From positions 7,165-71,164 of the forward strand of contig DERN01000003.1 in the NCBI GenBank assembly GCA_002360925.1: a stretch of 64,000 bases of DNA, read 5' to 3'. The notes under the pieces were generated by a model, which was not told where the DNA came from, made no database searches, and was given only the letters and a program-made list of their open reading frames with translations. The stretch is from Flavobacteriaceae bacterium UBA3339. GTDB taxonomy: Bacteria > Bacteroidota > Bacteroidia > Flavobacteriales > Flavobacteriaceae. Of the stretch, positions 32,804-42,172 are shown one piece after another; within the stretch, counting starts at the first letter, position 1; every line of letters begins with the position of its first letter. The translations under genes and the position numbers were made by a program.

Positions 32804-33538
32804 TTAAACTTTAGATCCACTTTCGTATACAGCTGTTTTCATATCATGATAAAAAAGAAGTTTCCATTGTTCTTTTACAGCTTCTACCTCCCACTCTTTT
32901 CGTAATTCCATTGCTTTTTTTCCGTTAAAATCGGTTTTAAAAGCTATATGTTTTCGCAAATGTCCAGAAGTAGGCAAATCATCTGCTCCATAAAAAGTAG
33001 TTTCATTATGTTCTCGAATCCAAAAAACCTGATGAAAAGGCGCATGCGCATTCGTAACTTTGTATTGGATTTCGGGTGTTAGATTTCCTTCGTCTTCCTT
33101 CATCCACACAATATTTGGCAACGTTTTTAAAGCCTTTAATAATTCATGATTATACGAAGAACTCGATATTTGTTGCAAAGCTATTTCATAAGTACGCTCT
33201 TGAATGTAAATAGTTGCTTTGGGAAAATTACAAATAAATGATCCGTTATCGAAATAACCTAATCCGTCTGTATGATCTTTATGTAAATGCGAAATCAATA
33301 TTTTAGAAATAGTATCGGGATCAATTTGAAGCTCGTATAGTTTTTGAAGTATTACAGGAATTCCGTCTTCCAAAAAACCTAATCCAACATCCAATAAAAC
33401 ACGATCGTTTGCAGTAGTTACCAAAAAAGGCTGAATTGCAAGTTTTATTACTTTTGATTCATCATTTGTATTTAGATATTCAAAATTCTTATTTGAATCG
33501 ACCTTAAAGTTTCCTAGTTTTACCGCTTGTATTTCCAT
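32804..33538 (-). CDS. Metallo-beta-lactamase-fold hydrolase
   Basis: This 244-residue protein has the zinc motif HLHKDHTDG (about 85-93) and further ligands in NAHAPFHQ and FYGADDLPTSGH. The order and length resemble the lactonase-like MBL group that includes AHL-lactonases, but the substrate cannot be read. It has no signal peptide and stands alone. Confidence 0.8.
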   Translation of the reverse strand: MEIQAVKLGNFKVDSNKNFEYLNTNDESKVIKLAIQPFLVTTANDRVLLDVGLGFLEDGIPVILQKLYELQIDPDTISKILISHLHKDHTDGLGYFDNGSFICNFPKATIYIQERTYEIALQQISSSSYNHELLKALKTLPNIVWMKEDEGNLTPEIQYKVTNAHAPFHQVFWIREHNETTFYGADDLPTSGHLRKHIAFKTDFNGKKAMELRKEWEVEAVKEQWKLLFYHDMKTAVYESGSKV

Positions 33539-33677
33539 AACTCATTAAATAACTTTTGCAAAGATACGCAATCTCAATACGATTAAAACAAAAGCAAAAC
33601 CGACACTTTTTAACGACATCGGTTTAAAAACAACTAAAATAATACTATAATCTATTTTATTTATTCACTTAAAACAT

Positions 33678-34127
33678 TTACAAACTAAATCGATATTTAC
33701 AACTAAGCAATAAATAACGAGACATTAAACGATAACTTGTACTACTATAACCTACATCCGAAACATAATAGGTTGTAAAATTGGTTTTGTTAAACAAATT
33801 ATTCCCTCGCAAACCTAATGTCCATTTATCGCCTTTTAATTTATAGGTAGCTTCCATATCTAAAAAAACATGATTACGTTGCTCTTTTTCCAAACTTCCG
33901 AAATAGTAATATTCGGTTACCGCTTTTATATCTAACTGATTATCTATTTTGTAGTACAAATCAAGAAAACTAAAACCATTTGTATAATTGTTTTTTAGAT
34001 CAGGCGATTTTACTTCAGACAATTTCTTCCTTAAAATTTTCATTTGAATGTACATCTTTTCAAACTCATAATATAAAAACATCCCTACCAAAGCATTATC
34101 TCTCTTAGCTTTTACATATTGTAGAAA
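33678..34127 (-). pseudogene. 3' remnant of an outer-membrane receptor gene
   Basis: The conceptual product is only the last ~150 residues of a TonB-type beta barrel (alternating strands ending in GNNLFNKTNFTTYYVS and the terminal LLLSCKYRFSL with a final aromatic/leucine pattern). It lacks signal peptide, plug and most of the barrel. Homologous-looking reading continues upstream to 34127, where a stop occurs, 11 bp from the end of the exporter gene. The peptide cluster seems to have replaced the rest of this receptor. Confidence 0.7.
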
Positions 34128-34137
34128 CTATTATCAA

Positions 34138-36324
34138 CTAATTTCCTAATTCTAACTGATTTTTTACTAAATTGTAATATTCACCTCTAATTGATACTAG
34201 TTTTTCATGATTGCCTTGTTCAGCAACTTTACCGTGTTTAAGTACAATAATCTGATCTGCATTTTTAACCGTTGAAAGTCTGTGAGCAATTATTAACACC
34301 GTTTTCCCTTTAAAAAAAGACTGAAGATTATCATGAATGATCTTTTCATTTTCAGCATCCAATGCAGATGTAGCTTCATCAAAGAAAATGTAATGTGGAT
34401 TTTTATAGACTGCTCGGGCAATTAATATACGTTGCTTTTGTCCTCCCGATATACCATTTCCCGAAGCACCTATTTTTGTATTATAACCTAAAGGCAAATT
34501 TTCTATAAAACTTTCGATATTAGCAATTTTAACTACTTTATCAAGTTTTTCTTTGTCAATAATTTCATCTCCTGTTGCTATATTTCTTTCGATAGTGTCA
34601 GAAAAAATATAGCCGTCCTGCATAACAACTCCACAATTCTGACGAATATTTTTGGGAGATAAACTTAAAATATTATCATCATTATAAAATATTTCTCCTG
34701 TTGTTGGGTCATAAAATCGTAAAAGTAATTTCATTAAAGTTGTTTTTCCACTTCCACTTGCACCTACAATAGCTTTAACTTTGCTTTCGGGAATAGTGAA
34801 GTTAATATTTTTTAATACAAAAGGCGACTTTGAGCCTTCGTACTGAAATGATAAATCCTTAATTTCAATTCCTTTACTTGATTGTAAAATTAGTGTCTTT
34901 TGATGTTGATGCTCTTCTGTTTTATGAGTTTGTACTTCGTTCAGACGTTCCATACTTAACTTAGCATCTTGTAACGAACGGAAAAATCCCACCAATTGAT
35001 TTATGGGAGAGTTCATTTGTCCGATAATATAGGAAATAGCTAATAATTCCCCTAAACTCATTGTTCCTTTTACCACCAAAGTAGAAGCAATGAATGTAAC
35101 AAAAATATTCTTAATCTGATTGAAAAATTCAAATCCTGATAATTGTAGTTGATTGATTTTTAAGGCTCTTATATTAAGGTTAAACAATTTATATTGAATC
35201 TTTTCCCATTCATTACGTTTAAAATCTTCAAATTGATTTAATTTCATTTCGGTTACTCCATTTAGCATTTCGTAAATGGATTCCTGATTTTCACTTCGAT
35301 ATTGAAAACGGAAATAATCAAGAATTTTTCGCTTTTTTAACCAATAAAAAGACCATAAAATGGATATAATCGTTAAAATCAGATAAACCGATAATATTTT
35401 GTAATCGTAATATAAAAGAACTCCAAAAAAAACTGAAAAGGTAATAATTGAAAAAAAGGTTGTCAAACTTTGTGAAGTTAAAAAATCCTCAATACGTTCA
35501 TTGTCTTGAATTCGCTGATTAAAATCTCCCATCATCTTGGTGTCAAAATATTTGATAGGAAGTTTTAAAAGTTTATTTAAAAATTCGGAAATGACATTGA
35601 TACTTACTTTTGTGCCAACAAAAAGCATTAACCAATTTCGTACAATCTCAACGGTAATTACACCCAAAAAAACACCTAATTGAGCCAATAAAATAAGGGT
35701 TATAACATTTAAGTCTTTGGAATTAATTCCTTTATCTATAAGGTTTTGAGTAAGGAAAGGAAAAAGAAGATTGAGTAAACTTCCCAAAAAAAGTAAAACA
35801 AACATTATACTTATCTGCTTTTTGAAAGGGGATAAGTATCTGAAAAGATGTTTTATGGATAATTTTTCTTCTGTTGGAGGAGATTGTCTATGAAAATTTT
35901 CTGTTGGATTTAGAAAAAGAGCAACCCCTTTATGATCATCTGTTATCCAAGATTTAGCAAAATTTTCTTTGTTTAGTTTTATAAAACCATAAGCAGGATC
36001 TAAAACATGAAAAAAGTATTTTCCTGTAAAAACGCTTTTTGTAATTTTTTTTAAAACTACAAAATGGTTTTGATTCCAATGTAAAATACAGGGAAGTGAT
36101 TCTTTTTCAGTTATTAGTTTACTAATAGTTAATTTTGCAGTTAATGTTTCAAATCCTATTATTTTTGAAGCCTCACTTATTCCCAATAAAGAAACTCCTT
36201 CTTTTGTCAAAAAAGAGTTTTCTCTTAAATATTGTAACGAATAATTTTTACCATATTTACTTGTAATCATTGCCAAACAGGCTGGACCACAATCCATCTG
36301 GTCGTGTTGAGGAATAAATTTCAT
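34138..36324 (-). CDS. C39-peptidase ABC exporter (PCAT) of the peptide cluster
   Basis: This 728-residue protein combines a C39 peptidase (Q6, catalytic C12 in DCGPAC, H87, D109), six membrane helices (about 165-440) and an ABC ATPase with Walker A GASGSGKTT (521-529), signature ISGGQ (625-629) and Walker B IFFDEATSALD (646-656). PCATs cut precursor peptides after a Gly-Gly motif and export the core. The matching Gly-Gly precursor is encoded at 40959-41207. It is the last gene of the cluster, 3 bp after the unknown helper. Confidence 0.93.
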   Translation of the reverse strand: MKFIPQHDQMDCGPACLAMITSKYGKNYSLQYLRENSFLTKEGVSLLGISEASKIIGFETLTAKLTISKLITEKESLPCILHWNQNHFVVLKKITKSVFTGKYFFHVLDPAYGFIKLNKENFAKSWITDDHKGVALFLNPTENFHRQSPPTEEKLSIKHLFRYLSPFKKQISIMFVLLFLGSLLNLLFPFLTQNLIDKGINSKDLNVITLILLAQLGVFLGVITVEIVRNWLMLFVGTKVSINVISEFLNKLLKLPIKYFDTKMMGDFNQRIQDNERIEDFLTSQSLTTFFSIITFSVFFGVLLYYDYKILSVYLILTIISILWSFYWLKKRKILDYFRFQYRSENQESIYEMLNGVTEMKLNQFEDFKRNEWEKIQYKLFNLNIRALKINQLQLSGFEFFNQIKNIFVTFIASTLVVKGTMSLGELLAISYIIGQMNSPINQLVGFFRSLQDAKLSMERLNEVQTHKTEEHQHQKTLILQSSKGIEIKDLSFQYEGSKSPFVLKNINFTIPESKVKAIVGASGSGKTTLMKLLLRFYDPTTGEIFYNDDNILSLSPKNIRQNCGVVMQDGYIFSDTIERNIATGDEIIDKEKLDKVVKIANIESFIENLPLGYNTKIGASGNGISGGQKQRILIARAVYKNPHYIFFDEATSALDAENEKIIHDNLQSFFKGKTVLIIAHRLSTVKNADQIIVLKHGKVAEQGNHEKLVSIRGEYYNLVKNQLELGN

Positions 36325-36327
36325 TGA

Positions 36328-37218
36328 CTATAAAGCTATATTATATGTTTCTGTAAAATAATCGTTTATCAGGTCTTTTTGCTCTTTGGTATAGTACTTA
36401 ATAGAATTTAGGAAAGTTCCTTCAATAATTGGAGGTAAATTAGCCTCAACAATTTTTGAAGAATCTTCAAACTTTAATTTGCTGTTTAGGAAATCCTCTA
36501 TCAGTTGTTTTTCTTCTGAAAACAATTTTGAAAAGTATAATAAATCAACAACTTTATTAAAATTAGTTTTATAGCTTTCCTTGTCAAATAAATTGATTTT
36601 TAATAAAATTTCATCTATAATGTTGTTAAATAGCTTCTTGGTGTTTTTTCCTTTCCCTATTAGATTAAAGTTATTAAATATTTCATTTTGCTTTTCGTTA
36701 CTTTTAAAGTCGTTGAGCAGATAATCAAGTATAGTAAAAACCTTTTGCGGTTCGTTGTTTTTAAAGTATATTAAAGCAAGATTTTTATATTGCTCAAACA
36801 AAGGGGGTAGCACGTTTTCTTCCAAAACTTCAGAAAGCTGTTTTAATGAATCGATTGTGATAATCATATTATGTTCAGCTTCGCTAAATCTTTCTATTTT
36901 GTAATCGTAATAGGATAACATTGGGTAAATAATTGCATTTACTCCGAATCGGGTTAATTGATTTTCATTTATTTTGTCTTGAATACCTTTAATTCTGTTT
37001 TTATAATGATTTACAAGATTGTAGTTTCCGATTCGTATTGCAGTTAAAGAATCTTGGCACAAGTTAAAAATCATTAAACCAAAAATTTTATTCTCCGAGT
37101 TTTGAAAAATATCTGTGTTGTTAATTATCGTTATAAAAATATGTTCAAGCCTATTATTTACGTTTAATAAATGAACTCTCTCTTTTTTATTGGTTATTGC
37201 TTGATTTAAATTATTCAT
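36328..37218 (-). CDS. Unknown helical protein of the peptide cluster
   Basis: I do not recognise this 296-residue protein. It is mostly helical and could form TPR-like pairs (for example AEHNMIITIDSL, then YKNLALIYFKNNEPQKVF). No signal peptide or membrane helix is visible. The start overlaps the radical SAM stop by 1 bp and the stop is 3 bp from the exporter. Such tight packing suggests a dedicated role, perhaps in precursor delivery or exporter assembly. Confidence 0.7.
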   Translation of the reverse strand: MNNLNQAITNKKERVHLLNVNNRLEHIFITIINNTDIFQNSENKIFGLMIFNLCQDSLTAIRIGNYNLVNHYKNRIKGIQDKINENQLTRFGVNAIIYPMLSYYDYKIERFSEAEHNMIITIDSLKQLSEVLEENVLPPLFEQYKNLALIYFKNNEPQKVFTILDYLLNDFKSNEKQNEIFNNFNLIGKGKNTKKLFNNIIDEILLKINLFDKESYKTNFNKVVDLLYFSKLFSEEKQLIEDFLNSKLKFEDSSKIVEANLPPIIEGTFLNSIKYYTKEQKDLINDYFTETYNIAL

Positions 37219-38549
37219 TAGGCATTTTTTAATGTTAAATAATGTAACAACATTCTGTCCTTAATATTATACTTGAAAGTTGGACAAGCATTTCCTCCTT
37301 GAATCCATACTTTAGGGCAACTTCCGTGACAAATAGGTAAAAATTTACAATCTATACAGTAAGAATATTCCCTTTTATGCAGGTTTTCTTTAAAACTTCT
37401 AATCTTAGCAAGTTTTTTATCTTCAAATTTAACCTCTTCTAATACATTTCCCTCAATACAATCATCATTCTGATAGATTTCTGTATAAGGATATTCATAA
37501 CAAGGAAAAATATTACCAAAAGCATCGTATGCCTCCGAATTTTTATCATCAACCATACAAGAATAGGTTTTTCTTCCCGGAAGTAATTCATTTTGTGTCT
37601 TTCCGTTTTGATAAAGTTCTATAAACCAATCAATTTCTTTTTCAGCAAATTGTTCTTTGGTTAAACTTACTTTATCAGCTTTGTTATCTCCCCATTCAAC
37701 AATAGGGGCAAAACTGATATTAATTTTTTCAAATATATTTTCGATTTTTAAAAGTTCAATGAGTTTAGGAACTTCTTCGTAGTTGGTACTGTCAATATTT
37801 ATACGTAAAATAATTGAGGGCTTATATTTTCGAAATATATCACTATGAACAACTGATTTTAAATTATTAATAATCAAGTCAAAAGTACCTTTCCCTCCCT
37901 TAGTAACTCTTCTTTTGTCGTGTGTTTCTTTTGGTCCATCTATCGTTACCTGAATTGAAGAAACATTACTTTTCATTAGTTTTTCAAAATATTCAGGTTT
38001 TAGCAACAGTCCGTTTGTAATAATGTCTGAATTATATTCAATATGATTTTCAATACAGAAATTAAAAATATCAGAATAAAAACTTTCTATGAGAGATAAA
38101 GCCAAAAGAGGCTCTCCTCCATACCAAGTAATGTTTAATTTTTCATAATTTTGGCTAATAAGGATATGCTTTATCCTTTCTAATGTTTTCTTTACAACGG
38201 TGTCGGTCATTTTGTTTTTTGAGTGAGCCTGTCCACAATAATGACAACCAAGCTGGCAATTAGCTGTTGGTTGAATAGTAACGCCTAAAGCCTCTTTATA
38301 ATCTTCAGAATGAGAATCAAAAGACAAAATTGTTTCTAACTCATTTTCGTCTTCACAAACTAATATTTCACAGCGAGTTAATTCAAGCAATTCTGTTGTA
38401 CTAATATTTTCCCATTGTTTGTGTTCAATATGTCTTATTAAATCAGAAGCCATTAAAACTATTTCTCCTGTTTTTGTAGAATAATACAATGATTTCGATT
38501 CATCATTTGGAAGAGGCTGGATTTCCAAGTATTTGGATAATTTAAACAT
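37218..38549 (-). CDS. Radical SAM/SPASM peptide maturase
   Basis: This 443-residue enzyme has an N-terminal ~90-residue segment that may bind the leader peptide. The radical SAM cluster motif CxxxCxxC is at C98, C102 and C105 (NCQLGCHYC). The TIM barrel includes NITWYGGEPLL, and a C-terminal SPASM domain is rich in cysteines (YSCMV, CYEYPYTE, CIDCKFLPICHGSCPK, ACPTF). SPASM enzymes modify ribosomal peptides, often by thioether or C-C bonds. The substrate is probably the Cys-containing precursor at 40959-41207. Confidence 0.92.
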   Translation of the reverse strand: MFKLSKYLEIQPLPNDESKSLYYSTKTGEIVLMASDLIRHIEHKQWENISTTELLELTRCEILVCEDENELETILSFDSHSEDYKEALGVTIQPTANCQLGCHYCGQAHSKNKMTDTVVKKTLERIKHILISQNYEKLNITWYGGEPLLALSLIESFYSDIFNFCIENHIEYNSDIITNGLLLKPEYFEKLMKSNVSSIQVTIDGPKETHDKRRVTKGGKGTFDLIINNLKSVVHSDIFRKYKPSIILRINIDSTNYEEVPKLIELLKIENIFEKINISFAPIVEWGDNKADKVSLTKEQFAEKEIDWFIELYQNGKTQNELLPGRKTYSCMVDDKNSEAYDAFGNIFPCYEYPYTEIYQNDDCIEGNVLEEVKFEDKKLAKIRSFKENLHKREYSYCIDCKFLPICHGSCPKVWIQGGNACPTFKYNIKDRMLLHYLTLKNA

Positions 38550-38559
38550 AATTATAAGT

Positions 38560-40872
38560 TTATTTTGTTATACGATTTTCTTCATCCGAATTGTCAATTT
38601 CAACGGGGTTTGACTTTCCTTTTTTCCCTGTGTTAAAATAATATCTCAAGGAAAAACTTAGGCTTCTGGTGGAAAAATCACTATATCTGTATGATCGAAT
38701 TCCATCAACATTTCCTTTAAGTTCATTGTAATATGTATTAAAAAGGTCATTAACTCTTATTGAGGCTTCAAGTTTATTGTTGAAAAATTTAGAACTAACT
38801 CTAAAGTCAGTTCTAAAACCTTGTTTTATTTCATAAAAATCAGAAAGTTGTGGCGAAAAGTAATTTGAGATAAAAGTAAGGGAAGTCTTTTTATTAAAAT
38901 TATATACCTGTGCAAAGTATAATGAATATTGAAATAATGAATTATTCAAGACTAAATTACCTATTGTTCCTTTGTTTGTAGTATTTTCTAATGTAATTCT
39001 ATTGTAAAGTTGTAGTTTTTTTGAAAAAATAGAGGTGTTATATCCTACATTTGTTCCGTAGGTATATGCGTCATAATTTTCGGCAAGCCATACAATGTTA
39101 TTATTATCAAAGATTGATACCTGTTCAATATAATTAGCATTATAATTATAATAAGGAATAATATAAAAAGCTTTGTTATAAATATATACTATTTGCAATG
39201 AGTGTATTATTTCGTTTTTTAAATATGGATTTCCCCTAAAAACAGTATTGTAATCCACATTATACTCAAAAGGAGTTATATCACTAAAACTGGGGCGTTG
39301 TATTTTTTTTGAATAAGAAAAGTCAATAGAATGTTTTTGATTTTCAGGTTTAAATCCAATATTTAAGGATGGAAAAAAATTTCCTTGGTCAGTATTATAC
39401 CGTTCTGTATTGTTAAATTCTACGTTTCTTGTAAAATATTCATATCTCAACCCAGTAGAAAAATTAAACTTTCCTCTTTTAAATTTATAAACTAAATAGG
39501 AAGCAATAATGTCTTCATTAAAATCAAACAATAAATCTGAAACTATGTTTGAAAAATTTTGATTAAATAATGAATACTTACCGTCAAATTTAGAAAACCG
39601 TACACCAAATTCTAATTTATCTTTTTCAAAGTTGTGTTCATAATCAGAATTTAGAATATAAGTATGATTTTTATTATTACTTAAAACATTTTGGTTTAAG
39701 GTGTTTAAGTTTGAATTAAATGTATTTATCTTGTTGTCCAAAATATTTTCGGATGAAATTAAAGAAAAGTAAGTGCTTAAATTTTGTTTTTCGTTTTTAA
39801 AAGAATGATAAAAATTAAGGTTAAAAAATTCAACATTGGTCATTCGTTCATTTATTGAATTTACAATAGAATCTTGAACACTATTTAAGTTATAAAATTT
39901 ACTATCACTATTTGATTTAGTGACGTTTTTAGGACTTCTTCCAAAAGTAAAATTTGTTCCTATATCATTTTGACTGTCCAATTCATAATTTATATTAGTA
40001 GATGTTTCTAAATATTCTTTTTTAATAATATATTTCTTTTGGTAATCTTCATACTTGTCAAAATAATCTTGCCAACCATTATCATACCCCAATCCATTAT
40101 CAAAGTTGTATTTAAAATTACTTTCTATATTTAATTTTCCTAAATTTAAACCTAAATCAATACTATTCTGATATGAGTTTTTTCTGTTGAAAATAGTATT
40201 CGAATTTAGATTTAAGAATAAACCTCTATCTTCATTTTTCTTTAAAATTATGTTAATAACAGCATCATAATTTGCTTGGTATTTTGCAGAAGGATTACTC
40301 ACTACTTCAATTTTATCTATTTGGTTCGCTTGTAATTGATTAATATTTCGAGTTGACTCTCTACCATTTATTAAATAAAGTATTCTGCTTTTTCCTAAAA
40401 TACTAATTTTATCATTATTCATTGATACTTCGGGAATAATCCTAATAATTTCGTCAAAAGATGCGTTTTGAAAAAAAGAACTTTCATCAATTTTTAATGT
40501 AGTAGTTCCAAAATTTCTATCAAGATTACTTCTTCTTGTTTCTATTACTAAAGCTTCCAATTCGGTATTATTTTCCCATAAATAAAATGTTTTAAATGAA
40601 TTATCTATATCAACCGTTTCTTTGTATGGCTCAAATCCTTCTTTTACTATATTTACAGTATAAACACCTTCAGTTAGTGGTGATGTATAAATTTTTCCAT
40701 TTTCATTAGTAATAAAGCATATAGTATTGTCGTTTTTTGAAAAGCACACTTCAGCTCCAGAAATTGGTTTCAATTCTTCTGTAGATAGTACCGTATATTC
40801 TACATTACCGTTTTGAGAATATGAAACATTAAATAATGAAGTAAATAAGATTAAGAATAATACTCTTGCCAT
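38560..40872 (-). CDS. TonB-dependent receptor-like outer-membrane protein of the peptide cluster
   Basis: This 770-residue protein has a signal peptide (FNVSYSQ), a CarboxypepD_reg-like beta domain (about 22-100), a plug (about 115-210; IIPEVSMNNDKISILGK ... NGRES) and a ~22-strand barrel ending LRYYFN plus a short tail. It lies within the cluster, 10 bp before the radical SAM gene. It may move the mature peptide across the outer membrane or take up a peptide-metal complex. Receptors in such clusters are known, but which direction applies here is open. Confidence 0.88.
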   Translation of the reverse strand: MARVLFLILFTSLFNVSYSQNGNVEYTVLSTEELKPISGAEVCFSKNDNTICFITNENGKIYTSPLTEGVYTVNIVKEGFEPYKETVDIDNSFKTFYLWENNTELEALVIETRRSNLDRNFGTTTLKIDESSFFQNASFDEIIRIIPEVSMNNDKISILGKSRILYLINGRESTRNINQLQANQIDKIEVVSNPSAKYQANYDAVINIILKKNEDRGLFLNLNSNTIFNRKNSYQNSIDLGLNLGKLNIESNFKYNFDNGLGYDNGWQDYFDKYEDYQKKYIIKKEYLETSTNINYELDSQNDIGTNFTFGRSPKNVTKSNSDSKFYNLNSVQDSIVNSINERMTNVEFFNLNFYHSFKNEKQNLSTYFSLISSENILDNKINTFNSNLNTLNQNVLSNNKNHTYILNSDYEHNFEKDKLEFGVRFSKFDGKYSLFNQNFSNIVSDLLFDFNEDIIASYLVYKFKRGKFNFSTGLRYEYFTRNVEFNNTERYNTDQGNFFPSLNIGFKPENQKHSIDFSYSKKIQRPSFSDITPFEYNVDYNTVFRGNPYLKNEIIHSLQIVYIYNKAFYIIPYYNYNANYIEQVSIFDNNNIVWLAENYDAYTYGTNVGYNTSIFSKKLQLYNRITLENTTNKGTIGNLVLNNSLFQYSLYFAQVYNFNKKTSLTFISNYFSPQLSDFYEIKQGFRTDFRVSSKFFNNKLEASIRVNDLFNTYYNELKGNVDGIRSYRYSDFSTRSLSFSLRYYFNTGKKGKSNPVEIDNSDEENRITK

Positions 40873-40958
40873 TTTTTTGTTTTTTTTTAATAAATCAGTA
40901 AATTAAATAATCACAAGGTGTGAAATACACCTTGTGATATAAATCTAAAAACAATCCA

Positions 40959-41207
40959 TTACGGATTAAGACCTGGTACCTTAATTGTGGGATCAATTGT
41001 TGTGTTTGTGTCACCACCATTGTTTGTGTCACCGCCAGTAGTTGTATCTGGACTATAGCTTCCTGTACAACTAACATAGTTTGAACCTGAATTTTTACAA
41101 CTACATCCACCACCTTTTAATGCTCTTGTTTGTGGATCTGTTAAAATTTCTACTTCTTCTGAAGTTTCAAATTTTTCAAACATTTGATTAAAAAATTCTT
41201 TTTTCAT
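40959..41207 (-). CDS. Gly-Gly leader RiPP precursor peptide
   Basis: This 82-residue peptide has a leader (1-33) with an acidic helix and hydrophobic residues at L22 and L30, followed by the double glycine G32-G33, a C39 cleavage site. The predicted 49-residue core holds C35, C37 and C47, then a Thr/Gly/Asp/Asn-rich tail ending in VPGLNP. Cys, Ser and Thr residues make it a plausible substrate for the radical SAM/SPASM enzyme. It is the first gene of the cluster. The leader recalls Bacteroidota rSAM-modified natural-product precursors; the exact family is not certain. Confidence 0.82.
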   Translation of the reverse strand: MKKEFFNQMFEKFETSEEVEILTDPQTRALKGGGCSCKNSGSNYVSCTGSYSPDTTTGGDTNNGGDTNTTIDPTIKVPGLNP

Positions 41208-41305
41208 GTTTAATTAATTTTGGCACCCCATTAAAGGACTTGGGTAGTTAGTTTTGTCCTGATTTTAAGCATTTAAACTTAAATAGGTTAGCAGTTTTGT
41301 TTGGG

Positions 41306-41362
41306 TACAGCCAACCATTCCCAAAGCAGCAATTTAATATTCGCGACTATTGGCATGCTGTA
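41306..41362. other. Imperfect hairpin upstream of the peptide cluster
   Basis: TACAGCCAA (41306-41314) can pair with TTGGC/GCTGTA (41350-41362), and TTTGGG/CCCAAA lies within the loop side. It fills the 157-bp gap between the precursor gene and the lipoprotein gene. No T-run and no clear TAnnTTTG box are present, so its role is unclear. Confidence 0.3.
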
Positions 41363-41364
41363 TA

Positions 41365-41997
41365 TTAATTTTCTTTTTCAATAACATTAATAATAACCGT
41401 ATTTAAAACCGCATTGGCTTTAGATTGTGTAGCACCTTGTATATAACCTACGATCTTCTTTTTATCCCAATCTTTATCATCATCTCCTCCGTTTCCGTTA
41501 CCTAAAATATTTTGTTTTTGTAAATCGGCAGCCTCTAACAACATGGTTTTCTCGGTTGTTGTTAATTGCGTATCGTGGATTATTGCTTGTGCCAACGTAT
41601 TTAAATGTGGTATTGTTTGGGCACTTAACAGATCATTTACATAGTTTTTTGCTGTTGCACTTATATTTAAATTATTTAAAACCAAATCACTATTGGTTAC
41701 AATAGCATCAATACTCACAGCTTGCGGCGTGGTGTACGCAGCGGTTAGCAATTGTAAAAATCCAGCGTCTTGCATTGCTTCAGCTTCCACTTCATTAATA
41801 AGCGCTTGTAAGGTTTGTTTATTTTTTAAGCCTTCGGTTTTATTCCTGTAATTTTGGCTTAGTCTATTTATAATATTCGCAACGTTATACTCATCTATAT
41901 TCGTCGCTTTATTGGCTTCATCTATTTCGTCTAAAGTATTAGCAGTACATGCAATTAAAAATAAAGAACCAAGTAAAATTAGGAACGTGTTTTTCAT
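41365..41997 (-). CDS. Unknown lipoprotein
   Basis: This 210-residue protein has a lipoprotein signal (LLGSLFLIAC). A helical domain of ~150 residues follows, then a Gly/Asp-rich linker (GNGNGGDDDKDWDKKK) and a C-terminal helix. I chose ATG 41997 over 42078 because it places the signal peptide at the N-terminus. It is divergent from the TPR-AraC regulator gene at 42173 and upstream of the peptide cluster on the same strand. No family recognised. Confidence 0.65.
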   Translation of the reverse strand: MKNTFLILLGSLFLIACTANTLDEIDEANKATNIDEYNVANIINRLSQNYRNKTEGLKNKQTLQALINEVEAEAMQDAGFLQLLTAAYTTPQAVSIDAIVTNSDLVLNNLNISATAKNYVNDLLSAQTIPHLNTLAQAIIHDTQLTTTEKTMLLEAADLQKQNILGNGNGGDDDKDWDKKKIVGYIQGATQSKANAVLNTVIINVIEKEN

Positions 41998-42172
41998 GTT
42001 TGTAAATAAGTTATTTTTAGTTGTTCCAAACATAGCCCCCTTTAACAGATTATACAAAAAGTTGTTGTGCGGTTTCATGAATCCGTAGTTTTAAAAAACA
42101 TAACCTACTGAATTACAACATTTAAAAAAATCAATATTTTTTTCATACATTAGCAAAAAACACACTTATAAA

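Noticed and set aside
40895..41113. 72-codon frame overlapping the RiPP precursor
   Set aside because: Val/Gln-rich repeats from the Thr-rich codons of the precursor in another frame; the 40959-41207 frame has leader and Gly-Gly site.
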